NCBI GenBank assembly: GCA_015832175.1
Contig: WJXW01000003.1
Coordinates: forward strand, 3,162,001 to 3,226,000
DNA: 64,000 nt
Direction: 5' to 3'
From: Paraphaeosphaeria minitans
Taxonomy: Eukaryota > Ascomycota > Dothideomycetes > Pleosporales > Didymosphaeriaceae
The notes under the pieces are model-generated. The model was not told the DNA's origin, made no database searches, and was given only the letters and a program-made list of their open reading frames with translations. This document shows positions 32,958 to 43,710 of this stretch, one piece after another (positions within the stretch are counted from its first letter, which is position 1; the number at the start of each line of letters is the position of its first letter). The translations under genes and the position numbers were made by a program.

Positions 32958-35281
32958 TTACACAAAGTCAAAAACATCACCCTTATCCACCACCATCTTC
33001 CCCACCCTCTTCGCCCCGACCACCCTCTCCAATTCCAACCTCTCCCACTTAGAAAAGACAACACGCACGTTCGCCTCGCTCTTCGATATCTCACCGCGCT
33101 CCACCGTCTTCCCCACGAACCCTACAATCTCCTCATAAAACTTCGGGTTCTCAGGCACGCCGTAAAACACGACTCTCTTCACACCGCGGATAGTGTACCG
33201 GTGGAAGTGGTGCGCGCGTCCCGTGTAGATCAACAGCGAGTGCCGCCCGCTCATAAAGTGCGACCGCGCCCGCCGTACGTCCGTGGTGTCGGTGTACTCC
33301 GATATCGACGCGTACGAGATGTCAATATCCACGAGGGCGTTGCGCACGCGGACGAAGTCGAGGTACGAGGGGATGAAGAGCAGGACGCCAATTCCGCCTC
33401 CCGGGGGATTCGGCGTCTTGAGGATTCTGGGGAGCACGCTGGAGGTGAAGTACTTGAAGCGGGCGTCGGGGTCAGTCATGTACGAGGGCGAGTCAAAACG
33501 CGCGAAAGTCTGCTTGATGCCGTGGGGAAGGGTTTCGATGACGCCGGCGTCGTAGGACGGCGTGTATTTTAGGCGGCCGGCAAAGTTGTGCATGTGCTTG
33601 TTGTAGAGTGTGTTGATCTTTGGGGCGAGGTACGCGGAGAGGACGACGGTCTGGCGGATGTGCGGTGCGTGACCGTCAAGATACCAGGAGCGAACGCGGG
33701 AAAAGTCGCAGCCGTGGGTCTCTTTGGGCTGGAGGTTGAGGTGCTGGAAAACGAATTCGGCGTGTTCCCAATTTTGCATGAGGGTCGCGTCGGCTTGTTC
33801 CATGATGACGAGCTCGATGGAGGAGAGGAAGTCGTAGTCCTTTTTCTTCTTTTCGTTGGATTCGATGGCGCGGCGAAGGCCGAGCGTAGATGCGAAAATG
33901 ATGTCCGAGGCGTAGAATTTGGAGAAGTACTTCATTGTTTTCCGGGTTAGCTTCACGCCAATGCGGAACTCGTTCTCGTCGTTGCCTTCGAAGAGCTCGC
34001 GGAAGTCCTCCGGCTTGTCGTCTGAGAAGATGTGGTCGCTTGCGGAGAAGTTCTCGATGAAGCGCTTCTTGTTTTCTTGTTGCTCGAATTCTTGAAGCTT
34101 GGTAAGGGAGTCTAGGACGCGGACACATGCTTCCTTGGTCTCGAGTAGGAACAGTACTTTGGGACGCGTGAAACCTTGGTCGCGGTACTCTGCATCATCG
34201 TTCTCCGGCGCTGCCGCCAACTTGGAGTTGTTCTTCAATATGCGATCTCTGGTTTTCAGGATGTGATTCAGCGCGTGCAGGCAGCACATGTCGCGTATCC
34301 TCCCAGCGTTTTGCACTGTCCTTGCGCCAAACAGAACATCCTGGTAGTCAAAAAGAGAAGGTGCGATGGCTTGCTCAACAGCGTTGAAGGTGCCCAAAGC
34401 CTTCTCTGCAGTGGCCACGAGTCGCCCCTTCAGTCGCAGGTCCTGTACGCTCTTTACTTTTCGTCTGGCTGCTGTCCCTGCAGCCGCGCCAGGCACTTGC
34501 AATGAAACTCTGCCTCCATCTTCAGTATTCAACTTTTGCGTTGTCCATTGATTCGCTGATATGGCCTTTGTCCGCATGGCTAACTCATTCTCATCCAGTC
34601 GATCAAAATGAATGCCGAAAGAGTCGACTTCATCGCCCTCATTGGCGTCATCGTCGTCAAGCTGGGCATTCAACTCTTGATCTGGATGCAGAGAATCCAC
34701 GTCCGACTCGTCGGATCCATCCTCTTCGTGCTCATCTACTTCGGGATTCTCGACACCCACAACGGAGCGGGCCTTGCTGATGCCCTCCAGATCGTAGTGT
34801 TCTTCCGAATCGATAATCAGTGGGTCATGAATCTTTGGTTCTGCGTGTTCCTGCAGCGATCGCACGCTGTGATCAAGCTTCCGTCGCTTCCGCCGTGGTT
34901 CCTCTTGGCTTGTCTTTGGATTTTTGGCGGACAAGGAGGCCAGTAGGGAGTGGTAAACATTCGAGACGGGCTGCGCTTCTTCCTCTTCTTCGCTGGAGGA
35001 AGCGTCGCTGTATTCGGGCTCGCGTTCGGATTCAGACGCGGAGACGGGGCCGTTTCTATGACAATCAGCGTAGCTCATGCTTGTACTCTGCTCAATTACC
35101 CATCTGCGACGGGATCCTGCACTCTTGCAGCGACGAAGTCGTTTCTCTTTCGGCCTCTTGCGCCGCCGCTTCCACCGCGTCCGCCTCTTGAACCGCCCCG
35201 GCCGCCTCTGAAACCGCCGCCTCTGAAACCACGGTGGCTCTGACCGCGCATTCCACCTCCTCGTCCACGGAAGGGCGCCAT
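32958..35281 (-). CDS. UTP25: U3 small nucleolar RNA-associated protein 25 (UTP25)
   Basis: Two exons on the minus strand, 35281-35100 and 35055-32958, with a 44-bp intron; 759 aa. Residues 1-50 are an RGG-rich tail, followed by acidic Ser/Glu clusters (ASSSEEEEE). The large C-terminal region has the DEAD-helicase-like but motif-poor Utp25/DEF architecture: KVLFLLETKEACVRVL, VIMEQADATLMQNWEH, LSAYLAPKINTLYNKH and VVFYGVPENPKFYEEIV. Utp25 is a component of the SSU processome needed for early pre-18S rRNA cleavages in the nucleolus. Length matches family members. Divergent from eIF3f across 221 bp, a pairing of two ribosome-related genes. Confidence 0.93.
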
Positions 35282-35502
35282 ACTTCGGGTAGAATTGGAG
35301 TTGTTAAGGACCAAACTTGCAGCAGCAGCCCAAGGAATAATTCACAATGGCCCGTGCGCAGGCGAGCCGCCCACCGAAATCTTGGCCGGATGAACAAATT
35401 GTTCGCAGCCCCGCCAAACCTTCGCTTCGACACCCCACGGCCACACTCAGCACCGCAACAAGACTCTCCCGCGCCCCGTCCGCCCGCATCGCTGCCTCCA
35501 AC
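35282..35502. promoter_or_regulatory. Bidirectional promoter between UTP25 and eIF3f
   Basis: 221 bp separate the two start codons. No TATA element is visible, as is common for housekeeping genes. Shared control of an SSU processome factor and a translation initiation factor is inferred. Confidence 0.5.
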
Positions 35503-36549
35503 ATGGCCGAAAAAGAGTCGTTCCTTCACCTGGCCCGCCCGCTCGGCCCTGCGCCCCTGGGAGCCCAGCCGTCGACGGCGCCGCTGAACGTCGTCGTCCA
35601 ACCGCAGGCCATCTTCTCAATTCTCGACCACGCCCTCCGCCGGCCCGCCGATCAGGAACGCGTCATCGGCACGCTCTTGGGCACCCGTAGCGAAGATGGC
35701 ACCGAGGTCGAGATCCGCAACTGCTATGCCGTCCCGCACACCGAAACCGCCGAGCAAGTCGAGGTCGACATGGACTACCAGAAGCAGATGCTCCAGCTGC
35801 ACCTGCGCGCGAACCCTCGCGAGGTTCTCGTCGGCTGGTACGCCACGAGCAGCGATCTGAACACCTTCTCTGCCCTCATCCAGAACTTCTACGGCCAGCA
35901 GGGCGACGGCACCTGGCCCCACCCCGCCGTTCACCTCACAGTCAGCACCGACCCCGGCCAGGAGATCGAGAGCAGGACTTACATCAGTGCGCCCATTGGT
36001 GTCACCGCCGAGCGCGCCGCAGACTCGTGTCTGTTCATCCCCGTGCCGCACGAGCTCAAGTACGGCGAGGCCGAGAAGTCTGGTCTCGAGCTCATCTCGT
36101 CGGCCAAGGACCGCGAGGACCGCTCGCAGCCCATCATCACCGATCTCGAGGCCCTCGAGCGCGCCATCACCCACGTCCTTGAGATGCTCGACCGCGTGTC
36201 CACGTACGTTAACAACGTGCTGGACGAGGAGGCCGAGCCGTCCTCCGCTCTCGGCCAGTACCTCATGAACGCACTAAGCCTCGCGCCCAAGGTCGACGCC
36301 CAGGACATCGAGCGCGACTTCAACAACCACATCCAAGACGTCCTTGTCGTGTCGTACCTCGCAAACACTATCCGCACACAGATCGACCTCTCCAACCGCC
36401 TCGCTACCGCCGCGCTGACCCTCGGCACCGGCGACGCCATCACCGGTGACGGCGAGCAGCACGGCGGACGCGGCGGCGACAGGCAACGGGGCGGCCGCGG
36501 TGGACGTGGCGGAGGCCAAGGTAGGCAGCAAAGACAACAGGAAGCATGA
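35503..36549 (+). CDS. eIF3f: Eukaryotic translation initiation factor 3 subunit F
   Basis: Single exon, 348 aa from the ATG at 35503 ([15 protein letters not shown]). The frame is open further upstream to 35347, but that stretch lies in the promoter and is not family-like. The MPN domain covers residues ~27-165: [53 protein letters not shown] and HLTVSTD. The C-terminal helices ([20 protein letters not shown]) match eIF3f/Csn6-type MPN- proteins, which lack the JAMM zinc site. eIF3f is a cytoplasmic scaffold subunit of eIF3 that brings mRNA to the 40S subunit. The last ~30 residues form a Gly/Arg/Gln tail ([15 protein letters not shown]), which may bind RNA. Confidence 0.95.
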   Translation: MAEKESFLHLARPLGPAPLGAQPSTAPLNVVVQPQAIFSILDHALRRPADQERVIGTLLGTRSEDGTEVEIRNCYAVPHTETAEQVEVDMDYQKQMLQLHLRANPREVLVGWYATSSDLNTFSALIQNFYGQQGDGTWPHPAVHLTVSTDPGQEIESRTYISAPIGVTAERAADSCLFIPVPHELKYGEAEKSGLELISSAKDREDRSQPIITDLEALERAITHVLEMLDRVSTYVNNVLDEEAEPSSALGQYLMNALSLAPKVDAQDIERDFNNHIQDVLVVSYLANTIRTQIDLSNRLATAALTLGTGDAITGDGEQHGGRGGDRQRGGRGGRGGGQGRQQRQQEA

Positions 36550-37243
36550 ATTGCCCGCGATTCGACTTCTTGATGCTGCCCTACTTTTCCCTCCCGCTGC
36601 TCGACTGTTTGGTGTACTAATGCATTTTGTGATAGGGACTTCTGCGAAGAAGGGGGCGATGAAAACATGGGCGAGTGCGGTGCTGGTCGAGGGGAGCAAC
36701 GGATGGAGCGGTGCCCAGAGCGGGGGCACGTCGCCCGACAAGGAGAGCGCGATGGCGGACAGCTGGCGACACGAGGGATGAGGCATGCAGTGCATGAATA
36801 TCACGTCATGAGGGGGATGCGCTTCTACACGACACGGAGGGTCCCCGAAAAAGCAAGCCGCAGGATACCCCATCAGGGTGCCACGTTTGTGGCCGTTGTT
36901 CGATTAGCTCAATGAAGTTAACTTGAAACCCACTGCCAACGCCTGTCCGAAATGCTGCCTTGAAATGCCTGATATCCACCCAAATGCCATGTCTCTCCAA
37001 ACGCCCTGTTGATGCCAGATGAAAGGTCTGTTCATATAGAAGAAATGAAACCAAGGAGGAGTTTCCAGTCGATGACAAAGTCGCACGCTAGTATCCTCCT
37101 TACGTCGAAGGAATCCAGGATAAGAGCCGCGTACGCAAAGTGGGTGATGCACCACCGAGTGCTGTCTCGATGGAGCGTCACAGTGGTGATTCGCGGTATG
37201 CTCGAGTACAGAGCCAGCGAAGGGTTCCGAACAGATGAAGCGC
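36550..37243. other. 3' flank of eIF3f, no gene
   Basis: Short frames only. The region leads into the decayed KSH1 fragment. Confidence 0.5.
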
Positions 37244-37306
37244 TTTATTCCTGTTGCGGTCCACGAAGGCGGGGAGATAAGAGTGCGCGAATGTGGAAGT
37301 GCAGAT
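37244..37306 (-). pseudogene. Short decayed copy of KSH1 (Kish)
   Basis: Read on the minus strand, this segment encodes ICTSTFAHSYLPAFVDRNRN. Compared by eye with the intact KSH1 at 38779-39099 (ICTSTYAHYYFPAFIDRNKN), it is about 75-80% identical in both nucleotides and residues over ~63 bp. Outside this core the flanks do not continue KSH1 and the frame ends at 37178, so it is a fragment. It lies just past the 3' end of TAF13, on the opposite strand to the intact gene. Likely a remnant of a local inverted duplication of the TAF13-KSH1 region. Confidence 0.6.
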
Positions 37307-37470
37307 GCTCTGGACAGCACTCTCGCGAGTCCGAGGGATCCAGCATGTAGAGGAGATAGGCCAGCGGGCTCGGACAAATTGACCATGTTCCACGCGGCGG
37401 GAGCCAGAAGCCTCAAGCCTCCGCCGCTCATAGACCCATCGCTCGATCCCGCGGAGGTCTATCCTCTGGC

Positions 37471-38019
37471 TCAACCACTGACCACCGTACTCGCATCGTC
37501 CCCCTTGACCTTCTTCTTCCTTTTCTTCTTCCGCTCGCCCTCGTTGCCCTCCCCACCAGCCTCGGCCTTCTTCCCCCTCTTGCCCTTTTCGCCCGGCACC
37601 TCCTCCACCGTATCCACCACCGCGCCCTCATCCGTATCAAACGCCTTCCTCTTCCGCTTCAACTCCTTGTCCGTCTCCAACAGCTCGCTCACCCTGCCCA
37701 GCTTGGCGGTGTCCCGCCGCAGCATGAACTTGAAGTCATCCAGCTTGATCTTTTGGCGACGCGCGTGAGTCGCGACGGCGGCGGCTTCGTGGCATGTTTC
37801 GATGATGTAGTCGGTGATTATCTCGTCGAGGGTGAGGACCGTGGCTTTGAGCGGGGGCGCCGTGTCGCCGTAGGCGATGAGGAAGGATTCTACTGAGAGG
37901 GCGTCAGAGGAGGTGAAGTGGTGGTTTAGGTTGCGGGAGCGGTCTTCGTGGCGGGGGATGGGCACGCGTGGAAGGATGCGGTGGCGGGTGCGGAGGATGT
38001 ATCGACTGTTGGCGGCCAT
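37471..38019 (-). CDS. TAF13: Transcription initiation factor TFIID subunit 13 (TAF13)
   Basis: Single exon, 182 aa from the ATG at 38019. The histone-fold domain (residues ~38-115) has clear TAF13 signatures: SFLIAYGDTAPP, VLTLDEIITDYIIETCHEAA, ARRQKIKLDDFKFMLRRD and LGRVSELL. TAF13 pairs with TAF11 through this fold within TFIID, contacts TBP and supports RNA polymerase II pre-initiation complex assembly. The C-terminal third is an acidic then Lys-rich tail (KKKRKKKVKG) that may act as a nuclear localisation signal. The first ~37 residues (MAANSRYILRTRHRI...) are not conserved with the family as I know it. Divergent from KSH1. Confidence 0.92.
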   Translation of the reverse strand: MAANSRYILRTRHRILPRVPIPRHEDRSRNLNHHFTSSDALSVESFLIAYGDTAPPLKATVLTLDEIITDYIIETCHEAAAVATHARRQKIKLDDFKFMLRRDTAKLGRVSELLETDKELKRKRKAFDTDEGAVVDTVEEVPGEKGKRGKKAEAGGEGNEGERKKKRKKKVKGDDASTVVSG

Positions 38020-38778
38020 GCTTTGCGCAGGCTGTCGGTGGAGTTGATTGGGAGAGCGCGTGGAAGTAAGGAATTGGGAGCAAGCCGCCGAGAGCTTTGT
38101 TCATATACACTCCGCACGTGCAGCTCGAGTGAAGGGAAGGTGTGCGCGCGAAGGGCAGGTGCGGTGAAGTTGATAGCGACGACGCGGGAACAATGGCGCG
38201 TACTCACAGTCTCGCTGCTCCCACTGCGGGCCCTTTCCGCGCTGCCTCATGCGCGGCTCCGTCATGCTGTGCCGTTTGTATACGTCTATCCTATTTCTTT
38301 GTTTGGTGTGAGGCGACAGGGTTATCTGCTGCTGTGCGCTCCCGTCGTTTGCGCCGCGGGTGGGGGTGGCAGGAGCTCGCGGTGTAAGAGTAGCTCGGTA
38401 GAATGGCGATATGGTCGGTGACGAATGGATAAGAGACGAATGGATGAGATAGAGAACCTGGGATTGGTATTCGTATACGATGGTATTGGAAGTTTTGTGG
38501 TAGTGAGGTGCGTCTAGCTGCGGGACGATCTGCCCTGCACACCGCACAGACGCTTGCCGCCCGCCTTACCCACCACCTTGACGTCGGCGCCTTGCCCACA
38601 CGTTTTCCACACCCACCAACTGTCCTCCTCCCGCCAGCCCTCCAGTCCCACCCAGGCACCCTAAGTACGCCAGGCGTCCACCCACACAAGCCACCCGTGC
38701 ACACCTCCCACACCCTCCGTCTTCCACACTTCCAAAACCCAGCCTGACTGCACTCACACCCTCCCCCCAAACTCCAAA
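38020..38778. promoter_or_regulatory. Divergent promoter region TAF13/KSH1
   Basis: 759 bp between the start codons. C-rich on the plus strand near KSH1 (38560-38770). No TATA box seen. Confidence 0.45.
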
Positions 38779-39099
38779 ATGGTAAGTACACCCAATCGCA
38801 TTTGCACCAAGCAGCGAAAGCTAACACCCCCCAGACCGCCCTCTTCAACTTCCAATCCCTCATCCTCGTCATCCTCCTCACCATCTGCACCTCCACCTAC
38901 GCCCACTACTACTTCCCAGCCTTCATAGACCGCAACAAGAACAACTACTTCATGGGCGTCTTCTGGAAGTGCGCCCGCGTCGGCGAGCGCATGAGTCCGT
39001 ACATCGCGCTTGGATTGGTCGTCATGGCGGTGAGTGCACGCTAGGCTGTGTGCGGGAGCAGGCGCTGACGAGTGGCAGATGATGGAGTTCTCGGGGTAG
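38779..39099 (+). CDS. KSH1: Kish family protein KSH1 (secretory pathway membrane protein)
   Basis: Three exons: 38779-38781 (only the ATG), 38835-39029 and 39079-39099; introns are GTAAGT...CCCCCCAG and GTGAGT...GTGGCAG. The 72-aa product matches the Kish/TMEM167 family from end to end: TALFNFQSLILVILLTICT (helix 1), PAFIDRNKN, a GVFWKCARVGERMSPY core and IALGLVVMAMMEFSG (helix 2). Yeast Ksh1 is essential for early secretory transport and sits in the Golgi/ER membrane. The coding part of exon 1 is a single codon, which automatic gene finders can easily miss. A decayed fragment of the same gene is at 37244-37306. Confidence 0.93.
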
Positions 39100-39946
39100 G
39101 TGGGGGACGCGTCGAGGAGAGGAGACGAGAGAGAAGGCGGCACGGTGAAAAGGAAGCCGGGGTTCGCTTTGCATACATAGGACGGGGCATCGTGTTTCGA
39201 CAGGAGGTCATGGCATTGACCTGGCGCGCTGGGATGGCGAGCTAGGCAGGCGTTCAGCATGGACGGCGTACGGCGTGGGATTGTGGGCTACCTATACCAT
39301 TCAGCTAGCTGTCGTTCAAAATTTATACCCTTCCAAGTCATGTTAGGCGCACTCGAGACTTCACCACGCGCAAACAATGAGAAGCACATATCGCTAGCAT
39401 TAAAATATATACAGCAAGCCCAGACGCCTGCAGTTTAGTCTTTTGTCCCCCCAAGTCAAATCCAGATCCAGAGCGCAAGCAAACGCAGGCTCCAACCCAG
39501 ACACCGCGCCAAGCATATCCCGTCTACCCCGCTACCCAAAGCAAGCCCACCCAATTCATTCCATACAATGTAAAATACACAGACGAACCCAGCGCCTAGG
39601 GGGTGGGAGACACCGTGTAAGGCGCGCATTCATGAGTAGTTTTGAGAAGAGATTCTGCGAAATTGCAAGGCCAGGATGACTGCCCACATGATGATGAGAC
39701 AGTGAAATGCGCAAAAGAGATAAGGAAAAGAATAAAAAGAGTCCTTGGTAGAAAGAGCTCGTCCAGCAAACCGCCCAACCCATTGCTGGCAATCGTGTAT
39801 ATCCGTCCCCGAAACGCATCTCTGTTGAGGCAACAACAGAAACACGGCAAACTCTATAACACCGAGATAGAGACAAGGAAACAAGGAAAGCAATGCACAA
39901 ACTTTTCAGAAAGGCGACCAGGGGCCCGACTTAATCGGCCCCCCGT
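39100..39946. other. Intergenic between convergent KSH1 and AHC1-like genes
   Basis: 847 bp, with an AT-richer centre (39310-39420). No gene seen. Confidence 0.5.
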
Positions 39947-41845
39947 CTAATGCTTGCGGCTTCCTTCTCCTTTGGCAAAACAGCAGCTGTCCAGGCCTTG
40001 TCGTGTTCCGGTGCGCTCCGCACCCTCGACGTCGCTGGCATCCTCGACCATCACATCGTCGTTCAAGATAAAGTCTGGTTGGCTGTGCGCGTCGTCGGCA
40101 TCCTCGTCATCATCATCATCATCGTGGTCTGATACTAAACCCGGGTTAGACTCAACTGCATGTGGGCTAAGTTCTACCGGGGAAAGTGGCATGTGATGAT
40201 CATGACCATGAGAGACGTGCGTTGAGAAAGTGAGCGGTAGGCGTGCGTGGCTGTTTGGATGTCCCTTCTTGCTACCTGGTCGACCGGCCGGTATCTTGCT
40301 TGCAGGAGCAGCATTGGGAGCGCTGACCGGGAGGCGCGCCAACTGGTTCGGCTTAGCAACGATGGGCGTTTGAACGGCACTGTCAGGAAGGTCGTCGTCC
40401 GAGGTCTCTGTGACGTCCAGATCCACCTTGGAGCGTGCAGTGTCAACCAGACCCTTGAGATCGCCGTTGAAACCGCGCTGTTGCAGTAAAGCAGTCAGAT
40501 GCGGTGTCGACGCCGATGTGGTCATGTTGGATTTGGCCGGTGGCGCTGCCTTCACTGCGTCACGTGGCGTGCTGAAATCGCGGTGCACGTCCTTGGCCAG
40601 CTCGGGAGGGTTGGAGCGAACAAGTGCATGCACATTCCCAGGGTTCAAGCTCACCGGGAAGCTAATTGCCGGAGTGGCGGCTGGAGTGTTCGTTGGTTCG
40701 CTGGCTGGGACTGGATTGCCGCCTTCACTGTTGTCAACGGGAACACCACAAGCGATCGCGGCAGCATCGTGACTCTTGAACACCTGGTTGTGCTTGATGC
40801 GGCAATGGTTGAGGAAACCTTGCGTGTTGGAGAAGTTGCTGTGTCCGCAGGCTGCGCAGTATAGCCGGACCCACTGACCGTTGTCGGAGCGCTTGTGCAG
40901 CAAAGGATCGATCTTTGGTGCGGGGGCTGGATTTTCACCAAGAGCCGGGAGCTTCAACGTTCCAGTTGAAGTTCGCGACGTGCGCGCCTTGCCAGTTGCA
41001 CCGAACTCGGCAAAGCTGCCACGCGTCGCTCGGCCTTCACCCATACCAAAGTAACCATGAGCTTGCTGCGCCAGAGCGCGTTCCGACACGGAGTCGAACT
41101 TGGCATCCGAGATCAACCACTTCGCGTAATGGCGAGTGTATGGACCATCGGTGACTCCCCAAGGGGCGGCAGACCGAGGCTCCGTGTAGCCTGCGCGTGG
41201 TTGCAAAGCAGCGCCCACACCCATGCTAAGACTTTCCGAGGGCCCATCGGTGCCCGGGAAAGGAATCAGGGAACAACGCCTCAGCTGCTCAAGCGACACC
41301 TGGCACTTTGCCAACTCTTGCTCGACCAGGCGCAGCTCGTTGTGCTTGAGCAGGATTTCGTAGTTGATTTGCGCCTCGATCGACTGCTGCAGGGCCGACA
41401 AGCTGGGGGCCATAGTGGGAGCCGGAACTTCGGTGGAAGAAGCTTCGATTTTGACAGTTGGCTTTTCGGCTTTGCTCTTGCTCACGCCTTCTCTTTTCAC
41501 GGGCTGCGCCTTGAGCCGCGCATCCAAAACCTCCGCAGTCGCAATGCTTGGTCCTTGGTGGGGCTCCATCGGTGGCTGAACTACTACTCCGTTCGCAAAG
41601 CTGGCCGAGTTGATGTTCTCAGGGGTGCTGACCGGTACATCGATCCCCTGGGCGTCCTTCCACTTCTTCACCACATGCGCCGGTGCGGGTTCAGGGCTAT
41701 CCGTCCTCTTCCGCTTGATTTGCTTGAGGAAAGAAGGAATCTCAACGACAGGCATCGGTTTTGACTTGTGCAGTGCCGACCTCTCCATGATCTTGTCGCC
41801 TGGCGATTCCGTACCCCATGATGCGAGGCGGAACATGGACTGCAT
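39947..41845 (-). CDS. AHC1: AHC1-like C2H2 zinc-finger protein (ADA histone acetyltransferase complex)
   Basis: Single exon, 632 aa from the ATG at 41845. A predicted coiled coil occupies residues ~150-190 (LQQSIEAQINYEILLKHNE, ELAKCQVSLEQL). One atypical zinc finger, C330-x2-C333-x13-H347-x4-H352 (YCAACGHSNFSNTQGFLNHC), is followed by an IKHNQVFKSHDAAAIACG block that marks the Ahc1 family. The rest is Pro/Ser-rich with an acidic Asp run near the C-terminus. In yeast, Ahc1 is the structural subunit specific to the ADA form of the Gcn5 acetyltransferase complex. The nuclear chromatin role is inferred from the family. The N-terminus PVVEIPSFLKQIKRKR carries a possible nuclear localisation signal. 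Confidence 0.8.
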   Translation of the reverse strand: MQSMFRLASWGTESPGDKIMERSALHKSKPMPVVEIPSFLKQIKRKRTDSPEPAPAHVVKKWKDAQGIDVPVSTPENINSASFANGVVVQPPMEPHQGPSIATAEVLDARLKAQPVKREGVSKSKAEKPTVKIEASSTEVPAPTMAPSLSALQQSIEAQINYEILLKHNELRLVEQELAKCQVSLEQLRRCSLIPFPGTDGPSESLSMGVGAALQPRAGYTEPRSAAPWGVTDGPYTRHYAKWLISDAKFDSVSERALAQQAHGYFGMGEGRATRGSFAEFGATGKARTSRTSTGTLKLPALGENPAPAPKIDPLLHKRSDNGQWVRLYCAACGHSNFSNTQGFLNHCRIKHNQVFKSHDAAAIACGVPVDNSEGGNPVPASEPTNTPAATPAISFPVSLNPGNVHALVRSNPPELAKDVHRDFSTPRDAVKAAPPAKSNMTTSASTPHLTALLQQRGFNGDLKGLVDTARSKVDLDVTETSDDDLPDSAVQTPIVAKPNQLARLPVSAPNAAPASKIPAGRPGSKKGHPNSHARLPLTFSTHVSHGHDHHMPLSPVELSPHAVESNPGLVSDHDDDDDDEDADDAHSQPDFILNDDVMVEDASDVEGAERTGTRQGLDSCCFAKGEGSRKH

Positions 41846-43342
41846 TGCGATAGAAGTGAAGATCTAGTACAAACAGGGCTCATCTGTCGTGGCAAGGGTC
41901 CTGGGCATCCAAGTACGAAAGCTGAGAGACAGCGAAGTGGCGTCGCAGGGAGAGTGCGAGCAGACCAGCGTGAACAGCAAGAATTACAGACGCGAACAAG
42001 TGCAAGAATTACAATGTATAGTGGGTATAAGTGGTGAGTGAAGGAGTGAAAGAAGGGAAACTACCTAGGGTAGAGTGGTGACGTGTTGGTAGGTGTGCAA
42101 GGTGTCCGCGAAGATGGGCCGAGCTGCGCCAGTGACTGCAAGTACAGGCGCTTTCGGGGCGAAACACAAAACGCAGCGTGGTAAATACAAAAGGAGACGG
42201 CAGCGCAGCAGGTTGCAGCGCAAAGAAACCGGGTCCTTGGGGTGGGTGGGATGGTGTGTCGGAGGTGCGGGTGGTGGGAGGTTGATGTGTTGGTGATGTT
42301 GCGAGCGAAGGCAGCGGGCGGACGAGAGTTTGGGGGGAGTCGCGCCTTCCTGAGAAGCTCTGACCCACCTTGACGGGGCAGCGGCCAGCAACACTAGCCT
42401 GGATGCGAGCCACAATCTCGCGCAGCTGGCAAGAGCGACCGGGGGGGGAGGGCTGGGTCGACGCCAATCAGGGGGCGCCTTGGCATGCTCAGCGCGCTGC
42501 TCCTACAGCATCTATGCTCTCGTCAGTCACTCTGGGAAAAGCAGCGGAATGCAGCTTGGCACAGCGCGCCCGCCGAAACCCGCGCAGCCCCCATGGCCGC
42601 GACTCTTTGTTGAGCCAACATCAGATAGATGGACCATGGACAGTCTATGTGCGTTGCCGCGGCTGTCTCCAGCGACCCGTGCGACGGAGCGATGCCGGCC
42701 TCCGCGAGCACTACTGAGTAGATAGACTCCTTGCGCATCGTCATAAGTGGACCGCGCCTAGGGGAGAGCAGCGATAGCTCACGCCTCGCGCCAACTCTAA
42801 CCCCAGCATAGCTGTCCTCTGGGACATGCACTAGGTAGAGAGGTGCTTGGGACTCTGGAGTAGGTACCGTGATGGTCAACGCAACATGTCTCACGGTGCC
42901 GTCTCAAGCCGTGGCGGCGGCTGTTGCAGCGGGATGGCTTGGAAGAAACAACCCAGCGCATACCAAACGCTCCCAGGGCGACGCATCACCGTGACGACCC
43001 GCCCACGCTCCTCGGTGGAGGGTGAAGCCTGGCACCTGCCCGCCCACGCACATCCGCCCTCGCACATCCGTGGAGGGTGAAGCTCTGGGGCCTGGTGCCA
43101 GTGTGCCGCGACGCCTCTGGGCCGGCTCTTCTCCTGCGGACCCACCCAAGCCACAGCGCCGTATCTACCTACCTGCCGTAGTCTATCGCAAACAGTCACC
43201 ACCATGATGAGATCGCTCGTAAGGGTCCACGTGATGCACGTCGCCGCCATGGCCAGAGTGGCGAGCGACCCTTCTGGACACACTCTCTGAGTCACTGGGG
43301 GGTTTGCGCTTTGTAATGAGGCGTGGCATTTGGAATCACATT

Positions 43343-43376
43343 CTATTTGTGAGAAACTTCTATTTGTGAGAAGAAA
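43343..43376. repeat. 17-bp tandem duplication
   Basis: CTATTTGTGAGAA occurs twice, 17 bp apart (43343 and 43360). Confidence 0.85.
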
Positions 43377-43500
43377 GAGGAAGAAGAAGAGTGCAGAAAC
43401 ACGGTGAATCGTCATCGATCGAGGGCTCCTGCTCCTGCTCCGGTGCAGCCGAGGAAATCAACGCCCTTGTTCCGAAAACTTCCGAAAAGAAAAACCCGCC

Positions 43501-43527
43501 AACACCGCCAACACCGCCAACACCGCC
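43501..43527. repeat. 9-bp tandem repeat AACACCGCC, three copies
   Basis: Perfect copies, followed by a partial fourth (AAT) unit. Confidence 0.9.
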
Positions 43528-43672
43528 AATATGCGTCCGTCCTGTAGATATCTACTCGGGTTTTCCCTTCCTGTCGCCATTGGAAACCCAAAGTTCGTCT
43601 TTCGCATGGAATAGCGTATGCCCTAGAGTCTGCGCAGTTGGCTGCACATCTACCCCTGCGCTACCACCGTGT

Positions 43673-43710
43673 AGCCTACGCAGCCTACGCGGCCTACGCG
43701 GCCTACGCAC
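43673..43710. repeat. 9-bp tandem repeat GCCTACGCG, about four copies
   Basis: The array overlaps the stop codon of the protoglobin gene, so its C-terminal end and 3' UTR lie in repeat sequence. Confidence 0.8.

Larger units (their letters stand above)
41846..43702. other. 1.9-kb interval without a recognisable gene
   Basis: Promoter side of the AHC1-like gene and 3' flank of the protoglobin gene. It contains a GGTGGAGGGTGAAGC direct repeat (near 43014 and 43070) and two short tandem arrays listed separately. Many overlapping frames, none family-like. Confidence 0.5.
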
